NCBI RefSeq assembly: GCF_017591435.1
Contig: NC_059304.1
Coordinates: forward strand, 29,465,883 to 29,529,882
Source: Portunus trituberculatus
Taxonomy: Eukaryota > Arthropoda > Malacostraca > Decapoda > Portunidae
Length of the DNA stretch: 64,000 nt
Reading direction: 5' to 3'
This document shows, piece by piece, positions 10,328 through 23,897 of the stretch; positions within the stretch are counted from its first letter, which is position 1, and every line of letters starts with the position of its first letter. Position numbers and translations under genes: made by a program. The notes under the pieces are model-generated. The model ran no database searches and was not told the origin of the DNA. It saw nothing but the letters and a program-made list of their open reading frames with translations.

Positions 10328-13300
10328 TGTTCAAGGTGTTACAGTGGAATTGCAGAAGTATTCGGAATAAAGATCCATATTTGTCACTTTTAGTGAACAT
10401 ACACAGGCCGTCCGTTATTTGTCTACAGAGACGAGACTACAGGATCAGCCTGATCCTGCAGTGCTAAAACACTACCATCCGTATAGAAGATATGAGGGAC
10501 ACGGCGTTGCTATATACATACACAAAACACTGACACAAACAGAAGTGACGTTGAATACACCTCTGGAAGCGGTCGCGTGCAGGGTGAGATTCAACGACAC
10601 GTATCTGGCTATCTGTTCCTCTACTTGCCTCCCAATACCTCCATTGTTGATGATGACATTACATCTCTTATTAGCCAGCTTCCGGGCAACAGGCTAGTTG
10701 TTGGCGACTTTAACGCCCATCATCAACAATGGGGAAGTGAGAGGTCAAGTGTACGTGGGGAGCAGATAGTAAACATTTTATTACAGACAAACCTCTGTCT
10801 TCTGAACGATGGAAGTGCGACTCGTGTAGATGATCGGACTGGTAACGCGTCTGCCATTGATCTGTCGTTGCTCTCGCCAGGTATACTCCTGACTTCTCCT
10901 GGGAAGTCATCGACGACTCCACGGAAGTGACCATCTGCCCATCTGCATCTCTTATGCACGCGACATCCCGCCCACCCCCGCCCTCCCAAGTTTAACTTCA
11001 AGAGAGCAGACTGGGCAACCTTCCGTGGGGTTGCCGACGTGGATATATCTGGCGAGGACATTGACACGATGGTCAGCAACGCAACACAATCCATATTACA
11101 CGCCGCTGAGGCTTGTATTCCGAAGACTTCTGCAGTTTACACTAAGCATGGAGTCTCATGGTGGACAACGGATTGCCGACAAGCACTTCGTGAGCGCAAT
11201 AGACGATACAGGTACTTCAGCCAGCAGCCCAGTCAAGCAAATTTCATAGCCTATAAAAAGGCAAGGGCTCAGGCAAGGAAAGTCATCCGTAATGCAAAGA
11301 AAGACTCATTCAGACAATTCATATCATCTGTTAACCGCACCACTCCTCTCTCCAAAGTATGGCAAACAATAAATATATTAAATAACAGAAAACCATATAT
11401 TCCTATCACCACCCTTAAAATAAATGATATTATAATTGATAACAAAACAGAAATAGCAAATGCCATAGCCCACCAATTCCATCAGGCCAGCAGCACAACT
11501 TATTATGACCCTACCTTCCTTCCAAGGAAGGAGGCTGCAGAACTCACTGTCCCAAACTTTGCCACAGGAGGCGTAAACTCAGACTACAACACAGAGTTTA
11601 CGTTGGATGAACTCCTCTTTGCCCTGAAATCCTGTAAAGGCTCCAGTCCTGGTCCAGACAATATTTCATATATCATGTTACAAAATCTCGGCCACCACTC
11701 CCTTTCAAAATTATTAACGCTCTACAATAGAATATGGACCACCTACACTTTCCCTCAGTCTTGGCACTTCGCCCACACCATCCCAATCCCCAAAAAGACT
11801 GGACGCCTTACGGACCCCAGTGCGTTTCGTCCTATTGCGCTCACGAGCTGTCTATGTAAGGTCATGGAACGTATGGTAAAGCGAAGGCTACTTTTGTTTT
11901 AGAAGCGAAGGGTCTGTTAGGTGATCAGCAGTCGGGCTTTCGGAAGTACCGAAGCACGATGGATCACCTAACACACCTGGAGCATTGCATTTCAGAGGCT
12001 TTTGCCAAAAAGAATTCATGATAGGGTGTTTTAGACATCCACAAAGCCTTCGACATGACATGGCGACACGGCATCCTCATGAAACTCTACGCTCATGGCT
12101 TCAGAGGTAACTTGCCCATTTTTGTTTATAATTTTCTTCAGGACAGAACATTCTCTGTCAAGCTTCCTGGTAACGTAATCTCGGACGTTTTCGTCCAGGA
12201 GAACGGGGTGCCGCAGGGTAGTGTTCTTAGTCCCATTTTATTTTGTATAATGATTAATGATATTCTGTCAACAACTCCCGTCCCCAGGAATCTTAAATAC
12301 TCATTGTACGCCGACGATTGTGCGTTATGGCACTCCTCGCCTAACGCACAATTCTCGGCGGGGCGGATTCAGGATGCTCTTGATTCCGTCCAGCATTGGG
12401 CCTCACTATGGGGATTTAAGTTTTCAGTTGCTAAGTGTATCGGTGTTGTTTTCACTAGACGTAACGTACCTGATTTGCAAATAACTCTTCAAGGCCAACC
12501 GATACCGTTTCAAAATTCAGTCAAGTTCTTGGGTCTGCATTTTGATAGCAGACTCAATTGGAAGACTCATGTTAATGAATTGCTCATTCGTTGTCGTAAA
12601 AGATCAATGTCCTCAAATACCTTTCTGGTACTTCATGGGGAGCAGACAGAAAATCTTTATTAATGGTGTACAAGTCCTTAATTCGTTCTCATTTAGACTA
12701 TGGCTCACTGGTGTATGGGTCTGCGTCGGAACCAACACTGAGGAGATTGGATGTACTGCAGAATGAATGTGTGCGAATGTGTCTTGGAGCCCTGCGCTGC
12801 ACTCGTGTGGCGCGGATGGAGGTTGAGGCCAATACACCACCACTGCAAATACGTCGCGACGCCCTCCTTTTATCCTCATGGGATAAAAAGCCCGGAAAGC
12901 TCCCTCGGTAACACAGCAAACAAGATTATATGGCAGCACCACCACCTCCACAATGCGGTCCGCCGTCCAGTCTCAGTCAGACTACACACGCTCTGCCAGC
13001 AAACGGGCGTGAGACTGGACGATGCGGACCAGCTCGTGCTGCCCACCCTTCCCCATGGAAACTTCCCACCACCACCTTCAACATCAACTGGCTTCAGGGG
13101 AAGAAGGCTGTGGTTACCGAGGTGGAGCTCCAACACCACTTCCGAGCCCTCGTCGCTGGCCTCCCTCCATCCCTACATCTCTACACAGACGGCTCCAAGA
13201 CAGGTGAATGTGTGGGTGCAAGTGTATGGTCGTGAATGTGCCCTCAGGTTCCGACTGCCTACCCATACATCGGTGTTTTCTGCTGAAATTTTTGCTATTG

Positions 13301-13991
13301 ACAAAGCCATAGATTATGCTTTAAATTCACTTCATAATTCAATTGTCATTTTTTCGGACTCTATGTCAGCCCTTCAGGCAATAGAGTCCGGCCGCACGGA
13401 TACAAATGAAATCCAGGGCAACATCATTAATAAGCTGAATTCATGTCATAAATCCTTCTCACTGGTTTGGGTGCCTGGACATTCCAGTATACGCGGGAAT
13501 GAACAGGCTGACATGCTAGCTCGGTCTGCTGCAGAGCTCGAGGGAGCGTGGAACCTCCGTCGGGATCTGCAGTCATGTCTCTCAGTTGTTAAATCATCAG
13601 CAAAACTCCTGTGGCAGAGTCACTGGGACAACCTCCACCTCCACACCACCAAACCCACCCTGGGCGAGTGGGCCTCCTCCAATCGCCCCACAAGGCGAGA
13701 GGAGGTGGTCCTCGCACGCCTCAGGATGGGCTGCACCCTCCCACCCACATGCTCCCCTACATCGCCAACACCTTTCCACCACAGTGTTCCACATGTAATA
13801 TCACCCTATCTGTCGAGCACATCCTGCTTCACTGTGTGCGTTATCGTGAGGAAAGGCGGCCCTTGGCGGCGTATTGCCGGGGTCGCGGCCTCCCGCCAAC
13901 TCAAACCACCCTTCTGGGTGATGAACATCCGGATGTGGTCGATAGACTGATGATTTATCTGACTGAGACCAATTTAATCAGAGAGTTGTGA
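10327..13991 (+). pseudogene. LINE ORF2: endonuclease, reverse transcriptase, RNase H
   Basis: ATG at 10327 (MFKVLQWNCRSIRNK). Endonuclease motifs: QWNCRSI, VVGDFNAHH and ASAIDLSLLSP. A frameshift near 10428 breaks the CLQ/TRL motif. RT spans about 11039-12663, with GPDNISYIML, FRPIALTSCLCKVMERM, NGVPQGSVLSPILF and the catalytic YADD near 12309. Further breaks lie near 11902-12055, including an in-frame stop in the DIHKAFDMTW region. RNase H motifs are LYTDGSKTGE (about 13180, one frame), FSAEIFAIDKA, FSDSMSALQAI and PGHSSIRGNEQADMLA (about 13270-13520, another frame). A short Cys/His-containing tail ends at 13991. Confidence 0.88.
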
Positions 13992-14080
13992 TTTATGTGT
14001 ATATATTATGTTATTTATTCTCCACTCTGTAAATATTTGAAATATATATATGTATGTAAATAAAAGTATGAAAGCGTGTA

Positions 14081-14623
14081 TGATTCCAATTTTGCGTGAT
14101 CTAATGTGAATGTTTTCCCTTCATGTATATATGCAATACGTAGTGATACTACGTAGCCACCCTGTGTGATTGTGAGTTATCCCTCCCTTCCCCATGCCCT
14201 GACAAAGGACAATAGTTTTGAGATAGGTATAGGATCCTTGTGTGAATGAAGCGTGCATGAGAATGTGTATGAATATTTTATGTTAACATTAAAACAAATA
14301 AACAAAAAAAAGGTTAAATTAAAATAACTATATAAATAAAATAAATAAATAAATAAACCAATAAAAAACTGTATATATGTAAAATAAAATAAAAGACCTA
14401 ATTTTAAAGAAATATAAAAGTCACAAGAATCAATAAAATAAAAATGGCCTAATACCCAAGACAGGGTGATGGACAAAAAAAAAAAAAAAAAAAAAATGAA
14501 GCCGATCCGAGTTGCTCGAACTCCAGAGCAAGTCGTTCGCGGCCTCCGAGCCCTTGCCGCAGTTTGAAGCTGAATCCCAAGATAGGTAATGGACGGTGTA
14601 GGATGACGACTGTTGCCCCCTCA
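14081..14623. other. AT-rich flank with poly(A) and a SINE-like stretch
   Basis: A poly(A) run at 14475-14496 follows CCAAGACAGGGTGATGGAC. A similar phrase (CCAAGATAGGTAATGGAC) recurs at 14577 before the ATT array, so two short retroposed tails may be present. No polymerase III boxes were found here. Confidence 0.35.
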
Positions 14624-14819
14624 CATTATTATTATTATTATTATTATTATTTTTGTTATTTTATTATTATTATTATTATTATCATTATTATTATGATTAT
14701 TATCTTATTATTTTTATTATTATTACTATTTTATCTTTACTATCAATATTATCATTATTGTTACCATTATAATTTTTCTTGTTCTCGTTCTTGTTCTTCT
14801 TGATCTCAATCTTTTTTCC

Positions 14820-14855
<36 letters not shown>

Positions 14856-14932
14856 TATTGTTATCATTATCAATATTGTTACAATTATAAACTTAACTAT
14901 TATTGTTTTTATTGTCATTATTATTGTTATTA

Positions 14933-14978
<46 letters not shown>

Positions 14979-14992
14979 CACCATTATGTTTA

Positions 14993-15028
<36 letters not shown>

Positions 15029-15042
15029 GTTATTATTATTAT
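14624..15042. repeat. (ATT)n trinucleotide repeat, about 420 bp
   Basis: Long imperfect TTA/ATT array with occasional C, G or T interruptions. Its right edge abuts the first HTH-family unit. Confidence 0.97.
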
Positions 15043-15288
15043 GGATGCACTTTACCTACATAAGCTGCATGTATCAGTATTTTCTTGCTGGTATTATCAT
15101 CATTACCGTATTATCATCTTAAAGATAAAAAAATAAAAATAAATAAAATTACCTGTGAGGTTGTGATGCATGTTTATAAATATCAGCTGATCACCACAAA
15201 ATCAATGCCATCTAGCGGTGAGGAGTAACACCAAGTTCCTATTCATAAGAAAACACATCAATACCATCACTGCTATGGCAACAGGAGG

Positions 15289-15291
<3 letters not shown>

Positions 15292-15359
<68 letters not shown>
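15292..15359. repeat. (TA)n microsatellite inside HTH unit A
   Basis: Pure TA array replacing the HTH coding part. The same replacement at the same place is seen at 41571-41634. Confidence 0.98.
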
Positions 15360-15361
<2 letters not shown>

Positions 15362-15708
15362 AGAAATAGTTCTTCACAGGTTACCCGAATGTATCCACCT
15401 GCCTTAGCTCCTAATCGTTCACAATGAGGTACCATATTAAATATAGGTTGTACCTTTTTCCAGTACTTTTAACCTACCCTAACTAAATGGATCAATATAT
15501 TATTGCTGGTATTAGCATCGTTACCAGCATTATCACTTTATAAACAAATTATTGGAAAAATGAAAGTAATCTAACCTGTGAAACCATGATGCTTGTTTAT
15601 AAATATCAGCTGATCGTCACACTGATTCAATGCCATCTAGTGATGAGGAGTAACACCTGCTTCATAATCTTAACAAAACACATCATCACTGTTATGGCAG
15701 CAGGTGGA

Positions 15709-15866
15709 AAAGGATTGAGCTACACAATCTCCTACAAATTACAAGTGGTAAATTATGCCAAGGAACATGGTAATAGAGCAGCAGCAAGGGCTTTTGGGTC
15801 AAAACCTATGAAAAAATGGTGTCTGGCGACAGCAAGAAAGCAAAACAAATTAAATAGGCAATGAGA
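15709..15866 (+). pseudogene. Helix-turn-helix DNA-binding remnant (pogo/Tigger/Brinker-like)
   Basis: Translation gives SYTISYKLQVVNYAKEHGNR followed by AAARAFGS, K.W and ARKQNKL. The pattern K-x-VV-x-YA-x-EHGNRAAAR-x-F is the N-terminal DNA-binding helix-turn-helix of pogo/Tigger-type transposases. Homologous remnants lie at 24.68-24.78 kb, 39060-39214 (minus) and 41.90-42.0 kb. No catalytic domain follows. Confidence 0.7.
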
Positions 15867-16133
15867 TTTTAGTGTAATCAAAAAGAAAAATTAAATCGTA
15901 AAATTGATAATACAGTGGTACTTTGCGACAACAGACTTCACCACAACATATTTCACTCAATAACGGACTGGTCAGATACTAACTAATCTTTTTCGGACCA
16001 TAATCAGAGTTTTCTTTCTTTCACGAATCCATAGTTCTGACGTGGTCGCGTGGATGAATGCACATACGACATAATAAATTAGCCAAAAAAAACGTCCGTA
16101 TTTATCTGCTCCTGCATGCTATATCTCATTATA

Positions 16134-16137
<4 letters not shown>

Positions 16138-16188
<51 letters not shown>
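16138..16188. repeat. (GA)n microsatellite
   Basis: Pure GA array of about 50 bp. Confidence 0.98.
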
Positions 16189-16191
<3 letters not shown>

Positions 16192-16428
16192 AGTTAAAAA
16201 GAAGTGCAGATGATAAACGAAAAACATATAAAATCTCCCCAATCACTTGATTTTGCTTTCATTTATTGGTCTTTGTAGGTCTGCAGTTTCATTTCTTTCT
16301 TCTTTTAACTGAAGGTAATTAAGTATGAAGCAGGCTAGGTTTTCTCTTCTAAATGATATAATGAACAAATTGTGTCCTCAGTATGATGGCGGAAAGTAAG
16401 CCATGTAAACAACACAACCGCTTATTTC

Positions 16429-16430
<2 letters not shown>

Positions 16431-16473
<43 letters not shown>
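16431..16473. repeat. (CT)n microsatellite
   Basis: Pure CT array of about 43 bp. Confidence 0.98.
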
Positions 16474-16477
<4 letters not shown>

Positions 16478-17007
16478 ACTTCTTTCAAGAACTACTATTT
16501 TCACATTGCAGATTACTGCTGTCAGGGTGGCCATATGGCAAGTTTCCAGCAGGACAATGGTCTATAGCGAAAACATCGAGCTGCTGCAAAGGGACAATCA
16601 TTTCCAGTGCAACCATCTTCTGCATCATTGCAGGATCTTGCCAAGATGATATTTGAAGAGTTTCATCATCTGTCTGAGAAAGAGAAAAATAGATACTGCT
16701 CAATATGTTGATATGCAATACAAACTAGCTCAAATATTAAAAAAGTAATTCTTTCCCATCTCCTCTCTCAGTATTATTATACTATCTTATTTATATTTTG
16801 TATGGTAACCGTGGCATAGCAATAAAGGGGCAATCAAGGGCATATGCCCCGGACAACATATTTCTCAGTTGGCGGCACAAGCGAGGCTACTGAGAGTATT
16901 GGTGTTCAGACTGTTATTTTAGAATTTTCAACATTAAAGGCATGCAAAATAATTATTTGAAGTTGATATATGTATAATATATGTATACATAATAAACAAA
17001 TGCTTAA

Positions 17008-17310
17008 GGGGACCGTCCGGTGAGGTTTTTGAAAAATCGAAAATAAAGAGATATGTGTAGATGTTTATTACACGATGTTAGTTTAGTAGTTACAAGCTAA
17101 TCGACCCATAAATAACTGCATGAAAAATAAAAAATCAATTTTTTGAAGAAAAAAAAAACCTTTTCCTATAAACTTCGTCACCAGAGGACAGATTTCAATT
17201 TTGCCGGTACGGATATGAAGTATGTAGTATAACAAAACTTTTCCTCTCATAGAATTTTGATTTTTTTTTTTTTTTTTTTGGTGGCCATTCTGAATTCTTT
17301 TATTCTTTCG

Positions 17311-17389
<79 letters not shown>

Positions 17390-18261
17390 CATTGCGGCAC
17401 TTAAAAAAAAAAAAATCCAAATTCTAAGAGACAGAAATGTAGCAGCTTCATTGAGCTTCAAAATGATACCTCAAAATTGAAAATCGTTGAGAAATGTGGA
17501 AGAAGATACGATTTGAATGATAAAAAGTGGAAACTGAGAAAAAGGCAAAAAACCCGAATGTCATTTTCGTCCTCTATGACCCTGTACATTTATTTGGGTT
17601 GGATATTTCGTGCTCATACACCACCATGTGCATCATATATGCTTTTTAGGCATGTCTAGAATATTCTGTAAGACTCATATGGCACCTGGCAGTCCCTACA
17701 ATATGATTGTAGTTATTAGTCGCTCGAAGGCGAGGGTGTCTCCCATCCATGCATGGTCGGTACAACTTGTAACTTCTATTTGCACCGTTTGTTTAGACAT
17801 TGTAAGGCAAAAAAGTTAGGTAAAATAGGCTGGATTGTGGCTTGCAAGGTGTGAAATAACGGGCGAGATACTCAATAGATCCTCCTCCCATCGCAGTCCT
17901 ACATGGACACTGAAAATAGAAGGGGAGTCTGTCTGGGCCCTGGGGAAAGGGTGTGTTCCTGTGTACGCCATAGTACTAAGTTGCCAGCGCCCACCTTTCC
18001 TTACCAAAGAAACCACTTTTCATGGCTTTTTCCGTGCTTATTATCATCATTTATGGTACAGAGAGTGGAGAAGGGGGATGCCCTGAGCTGCGGTGGGTGT
18101 GGCAGGGGCCCTTTAAAGTTTAAATACCCCACGTATTTTAGCGTATTTCCCCAAAATACTCCATCACTATGTTGCCATATGTTTGGGGATGCTTTGGTAG
18201 TGTTTTGGGGATTTTCGATATTTTTCAGATTTTTCGGTACCATGGCCACCGGACCGTCCCC
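17008..18261. mobile_element. TTAA-flanked non-autonomous element, 1254 bp
   Basis: Perfect 15-bp inverted ends GGGGACCGTCCGGTG and CACCGGACCGTCCCC. Each is flanked by TTAA (17004-17007 and 18262-18265), which suggests piggyBac-type mobilisation. The interior holds a (TA)n array and no recognisable transposase. A partial copy begins at 50476. Confidence 0.88.
17316..17383. repeat. (TA)n microsatellite
   Basis: Pure TA array inside the TTAA element. The second copy of the element lacks it at the matching place, so the array expanded or arrived later. Confidence 0.98.
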
Positions 18262-18539
18262 TTAATTTCACATTTTTATTACTTTCAGGTGCAGCATTTC
18301 CAGGTTTTGCCCCATGTAAATCTATCTCTCACTACGCCGCTGTATGAAAGGGCTGTGGTATTTAACAGGGTATAAAATATTGTGATGTCACCTTAGTATT
18401 ATTCACTACCTATCCTGGAAAAAAAAAAAAAACATATCTTCCAGTAATATATGTAAACCTAACTCCAAATGAAGCAATTTATGTAAAGTGGTTCTGAACT
18501 GATCAGAAAGCAAAATTCAGTGTTTATATTAGAAGAAAT

Positions 18540-18780
18540 AGCTTGGTTAGGCTAAGTTTGGCTAGATTGAACTTGGTTAAGTAAAGTTTAGTTAGGTTAA
18601 ATTGGGTTAGGTTAAGTTTAGTTGTACATATAAAACTGAGTTAGGTTATCTTTGGTTAACTTAAATTGAGTTAAGTTTCATTACATTAACTTTGGTTAAG
18701 TTAAATTTGTTAAGGTTAAGATTAGTTAGTTTACATTGGGTTAGTTTGACTTTGTTTAGGTTAAACAGTTAGGTTAGATC
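18540..18780. repeat. Degenerate GTTAGGTTAAGTTTGG repeat
   Basis: At least ten imperfect repeats of GGTTAGGTTAAGTT-like units. They resemble the arthropod TTAGG telomere unit in part but are irregular and AT-shifted, so they are interstitial or merely similar. Confidence 0.7.
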
Positions 18781-18879
18781 AGATTATATTATTTGCTTCA
18801 CAATTAATGACATGAAGATTATTTGCTTCAGTACACTTCTTACATTCAGCCATATGATGTACACAAGGCAGTTCCTTTT

Positions 18880-19250
18880 CACGACCCTTGAAATAATCCA
18901 ATATTAATTTTATCCATTCCACATATCATTCTTATCCATACTTTCATCCAACACTCTTTTAAAGCTACTCATCTCAGCAATTACTACATGTTTACTCAGC
19001 TCATTCACCTCTATGTTAGAGAATGAATATCTACATACATGTTATGCATATCAGTTTTGTTTTCTAGCTACATTCATTGTTATGTCTCCTATCCTGTTTA
19101 CTTATTTCTAAAACCTAATTGGTTTCTTTTACCAATTCCTTTCACCCATTTGAAAAAAATATGGGAAGTGTTTTAATATTCATGATTTTACAGCTCCACA
19201 ATGCACTGATACAGCATAATTGTTACTCTCCTTAGTAAAATCACTTCCTT
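18880..19250 (-). pseudogene. LINE ORF2 C-terminal remnant
   Basis: Minus-strand reading near 18920-19020 gives NIEVNELSKHVVIAEMSSFK and then RVLDESM. This matches the C-terminal pattern W-N-x-LS-x-x-VV-x-A-x-S-x-x-SFK-x-x-LD seen in the other LINE copies of this window. It is otherwise eroded. Confidence 0.5.
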
Positions 19251-19254
19251 CATC

Positions 19255-19434
19255 TCAGCTGTTCCTCTGTGTAGGACTTTGAAGGGCGTCTCGTAACATG
19301 CCTGTCGCAAATATGACCCGTGCATGATCCAAGCAATTCATTTTGATGAGTTTTTCATCGTTATAATCACCTAGCACGTCTTTCCGAGGACGAAAAATCT
19401 TCAGGTGACGTCTGCGGTCTTGTTGCGACGCCAT
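19255..19434 (-). pseudogene. PIF/Harbinger transposase N-terminal fragment
   Basis: ATG at 19434, 59 codons to a TGA. The sequence carries RPRKDVLGDYNDEKLIKMNC and LRDALQSPTQRNS, the conserved N-terminal region of Harbinger transposases (D-x-L-x-x-Y-x-DE-x-LI, then LRDAL-x-SPT-x-RN). About 180 bp upstream lies a Harbinger-type terminus (GGGCCGTACTTATAAAAG read from about 19615) next to TAA. The catalytic domain is missing, and LINE remnant sequence follows. Confidence 0.65.
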
Positions 19435-19619
19435 GTTTTTCTGTCCTAGGCGCTACTCGGTAGGGGCTAGGCCACCTCCGTACTTGACCTAGGAATTTCT
19501 CGAGTTAGGCAAATTCCTAGGACGCAAAAACTTTTATAAGGTCCTAATATTTCCTAAGCAAAATATGCGTCCTAGGCAAAGTGTTTGTCCTAGGCACCTT
19601 TTATAAGTACGGCCCATAA

Positions 19620-19817
19620 TGTGACTATGATGTATTACTGAGCATTGGACATGTAGACCACTACTGACAAGTACTAAACACATTAGGATGGGTTGTAGGA
19701 GGAAGAGGAGGCGGGAGGATGAGGGGTTGCCGGATTTCGATTGCAATCCCCACTTTGAGAACCTCTGCAATAGACCATCATGCCAAAAGGACATGCATGG
19801 GGGGCTAGCACCTAAGA

Positions 19818-19849
<32 letters not shown>

Positions 19850-20942
19850 GTCCTTGGCCAGCTTTCCCCTCTTACATATGAAAAAAAATTTAAATCATGT
19901 TTGACAACTGAAAAGTGCAGACACTTGAAATATAAGCCACACATGAAAGCAAATGCAAGTGCAGGACAATGTAAGATTGTAGATTGGAATATAGTGGCTT
20001 GTGGTGATGTGTTAAAACACCCATCTATTTACTTATATAATACAAAACAGAGAAAGGTTTCCCTTGAAGCACCATAGCCTTGTTTCATTACAGGAATGAA
20101 AATACAGAGTTGACATATTTTCAAGTATCTGAAAGGTGAGGCTATGTACAGGTTAATTCTTTTATTGATTTGAAAATTTACCAGGTGTACCATAAGACTG
20201 AACCCATATGACTAGTTTTTTACAGATAATCCTTGTTGATTACTAGAGAGAAGAGGATTCAAGTCATTATGCTCTCTGGATCTCATAGCCACCTTAAAGT
20301 TGCTGAAGAATTTAATGTCATGCATCTACTCTCAACTATATGCTCTTTTTTATTTACTGTTCTTGTCCATTACTTTCAACAAAAAAAATTCTGACTGTGA
20401 AGAATAACTTATCAAGAAATATTCATATTAATTACTGTTATGTATGAAATCTTTTTCCCTTTACTTTTACTTTTCTTAAAAAAAGTAATGACTGGCAGAT
20501 TTAATACTGATTTTTAATGACACTTTTTCCTTCATGGAAAGGGTGCAAATTTCTACTTTCTTGAAAACATTGGCAAATCTCTTTGTGGCACTTACTAAGT
20601 CAAAAGTTACAGCTGATTCTAGTTTTCCAGTACAAAGTATATAGCAGTGAAACACACATGTCAACACATTAGTTCTTTATTGTGTGGCTTATAATGCACT
20701 GAAAAGTCTATGATAGTCATCCTTGTTGAACAAACTTACAAACAGTTTACATATTATGGACACTTATTTATTATGTACTTATTTACTTTTACAACTGAAA
20801 TATGTAATATTATACCAAAGATCTGCCACCAAAGATTGCAGTAGTAGGTGCAAAGTACATACCCTGTATGTAAAAAAATTATTCTGTTGTTCTGATTGCA
20901 CATAAAATTCTAGTACATTAACTAAGTATATGTTCATCACCA

Positions 20943-20945
<3 letters not shown>
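19620..20945. other. Unassigned AT-rich region with a poly(T) run
   Basis: A 28-bp T run at 19822-19849 may be the tail of a minus-strand retroposed sequence. I see no domain or repeat match in the rest. Confidence 0.4.

Positions 20946-20946
<1 letters not shown>

Positions 20947-21015
<69 letters not shown>
20947..21015. repeat. (TA)n microsatellite at left edge of Penelope dimer
   Basis: Pure TA array that begins exactly where the inverted Penelope ORF breaks off. Confidence 0.98.
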
Positions 21016-21017
<2 letters not shown>

Positions 21018-21135
21018 CGTTAAAGGTGATTGCTAATTCAGCATTTATTATTTTCTTTAAGATATTTTCTTTATATCTTATAACTGTCTTTCCCTTTCAC
21101 AAGTTTTTGTATGACTTTGCCGAAGCTAGTCATGT

Positions 21136-21183
21136 TGGCTATATCGCGATTTCAGGTCTGGTGACCCTTCCTCAGTAGCGTTG
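21136..21183 (-). ncRNA. Hammerhead-ribozyme-like motif, Penelope family 1, left arm
   Basis: Minus-strand RNA order: ACGCUA, core CUGAGGA, stem II GGGUC-ACCA-GACCU, core GAAA, tiny stem III AUC-GC-GAU, cleavage dinucleotide UA, then UAGC. The UAGC pairs with GCUA to give a 4-bp stem I. Both conserved cores (CUGANGA and GAAA) and the UH site are present. Penelope-like elements are known to carry minimal type I hammerheads with very short stem III. Activity is inferred, not shown. Confidence 0.65.
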
Positions 21184-21720
21184 TTTCTCTTCTGCTGGTG
21201 TCAGAGGGAAAGCTTTGACCGGGCTGGGAGGGCTCTATTTATTCCTCCTCCGTGACTCACAGGCCGTGCATCCTCACTCGTGATTGGTTGGTGGGTGGAG
21301 TGTTCGGCAGCGGGGAGTGTTCAGTAGGCTGGTGCGCAGCTCTTGCTCTTCGTGCACTGGGTAAGGCTTGAAGATCGTCTGCCTGCTGATTCATCGGGGT
21401 GGTTCATGTCCTTGATGTAGAGGGCTTCTAATATAGCAAGGCATCTTGAATCTATCTATATATTAAAAGCTATATTAAAAGCTCTCTATATCAAGGACAT
21501 GAACCCCCGATGAACCAGCAGGCAGACAATCTTCAAGCCTTACCCAGCGCACGAAGAGCAAGAGTTGCACACCAGCCTACTGAACAGGCCCCGCTGACGA
21601 ACACTCTACCCACCAACTAATCACGAGTGAGGACGTGCGGCCTGCAAGTCACGGAGGAGGAATAAATAGAGCCCTCCCAGCCCGGTCAAAGCTTTCCGTC
21701 TGACACCAGCAGAAGAGAAA

Positions 21721-21768
21721 CAACGCTACTGAGGAAGGGTCACCAGACCTAAAATTGTGATATAGCTA
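21721..21768 (+). ncRNA. Hammerhead-like motif, right arm, core mutated
   Basis: Inverted counterpart of the left-arm motif. CUGAGGA and stem II are kept, but the GAAA core has become AAAA and stem III reads UUGUGAUA. It is probably inactive. Confidence 0.5.
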
Positions 21769-21770
21769 AC

Positions 21771-22037
<267 letters not shown>

Positions 22038-22039
22038 GG

Positions 22040-23237
<1,198 letters not shown>

Positions 23238-23458
23238 GTACCTTGATATACATTCGCTTTGGAATAAGTTCAACTTGGTATACATCCTGTTTGGACAGGA
23301 AAAAAATTTGCTTGATATAAGACCTAGACTTGGAAGACTATATGTGTGCTAGAACTTGCATGGGTGTAAATAAGTCACAACACGACATCTGACTTATGTC
23401 AAAACTGGCCAAAAGCAGCATTTTTTTTTCATTTATTTTATCTACTTGCTTTTGTATT

Positions 23459-23866
23459 TGCCATATTTGACAGTATGTAAGATACATCTTTAAAAAAACT
23501 AAAAAAACTATATAACATCACCCTGCATCTTATATGCAAATGTGAGGCTTTCTGGAGATATAATTTTGATTTTTTTTTCTTTTTACCAGAAAATCTGAAA
23601 ATTTACACCAACATATTATAGGTAAAAATGCTTTATCAAATTTTTTAAACTATACTATAATGTAAGAAAATATTGAAAATGAAGACTCAACACTGTTCTG
23701 TGATGCATCCAGTAATTTGTTGACATCTTGGCCTAGGGTGTGTTCTTTGCCTCACCTCCATGGTAACTAAGCCACTACCTCTGTTTTGTTACTATATTCA
23801 TGTAGCATATTTCTATTATTATGATAGCTTGCTTTTTGTTCAGCTGTACCAGTGGCTCAAAAAATA

Positions 23867-23897
<31 letters not shown>

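Larger units (their letters stand above)
8650..14080 (+). mobile_element. I-group non-LTR retrotransposon (LINE) with RNase H
   Basis: Two consecutive ORFs on the plus strand: ORF1 with gag-like CCHC knuckles, and ORF2 with apurinic-type endonuclease, RT and RNase H. RNase H in a LINE with this gag type points to the I superclade (I, Nimb or related). The 5' boundary is uncertain. The 3' end probably lies after a short AT-rich 3' UTR near 14080. Several frameshifts make the copy defective, although all domains are present. Confidence 0.85.
15043..15866 (+). mobile_element. Two head-to-tail units of a pogo/Tigger-type HTH repeat family (copies A and B)
   Basis: Unit A (about 15043-15434) and unit B (about 15435-15866) share GGATGCACTTT...ACCTA, the GCTGGTATTA...TTACCxxTATTATC stretch, GCTTGTTTATAAATATCAGC and CAATGCCATCTAG in the same order. 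The junction is CAATGAGGTACCATATT. Unit A has its interior replaced by (TA)n. Unit B retains an HTH coding remnant. The same junction recurs near 41705, and related sequence occurs at 24.3-24.8 kb. Confidence 0.75.
16808..18344. mobile_element. Candidate hAT-like element split by a TTAA element
   Basis: The left end CGTGGCATAGCAATAAAGG and the right end, inverted (CAGCGGCGTAGTGAGAG), resemble the CAGYGGCGTAG-type termini common in hAT elements, and GGCATATGCCCCGGAC follows the left end. Flanks GTATGGTA and GTATGAAA agree only partly, so the 8-bp duplication is not convincing. Most of the interior is the TTAA element at 17008-18261. Confidence 0.4.

Noticed and set aside
14564..15136. Ile/Leu-rich membrane-like ORFs in the ATT array
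   Set aside because: Produced by the trinucleotide repeat in three frames, not by a gene.
18540..18780. Telomere or interstitial telomere
   Set aside because: Units are irregular GTTAGGTTAAG variants rather than a clean TTAGG array, and such sequence is common in arthropod DNA.
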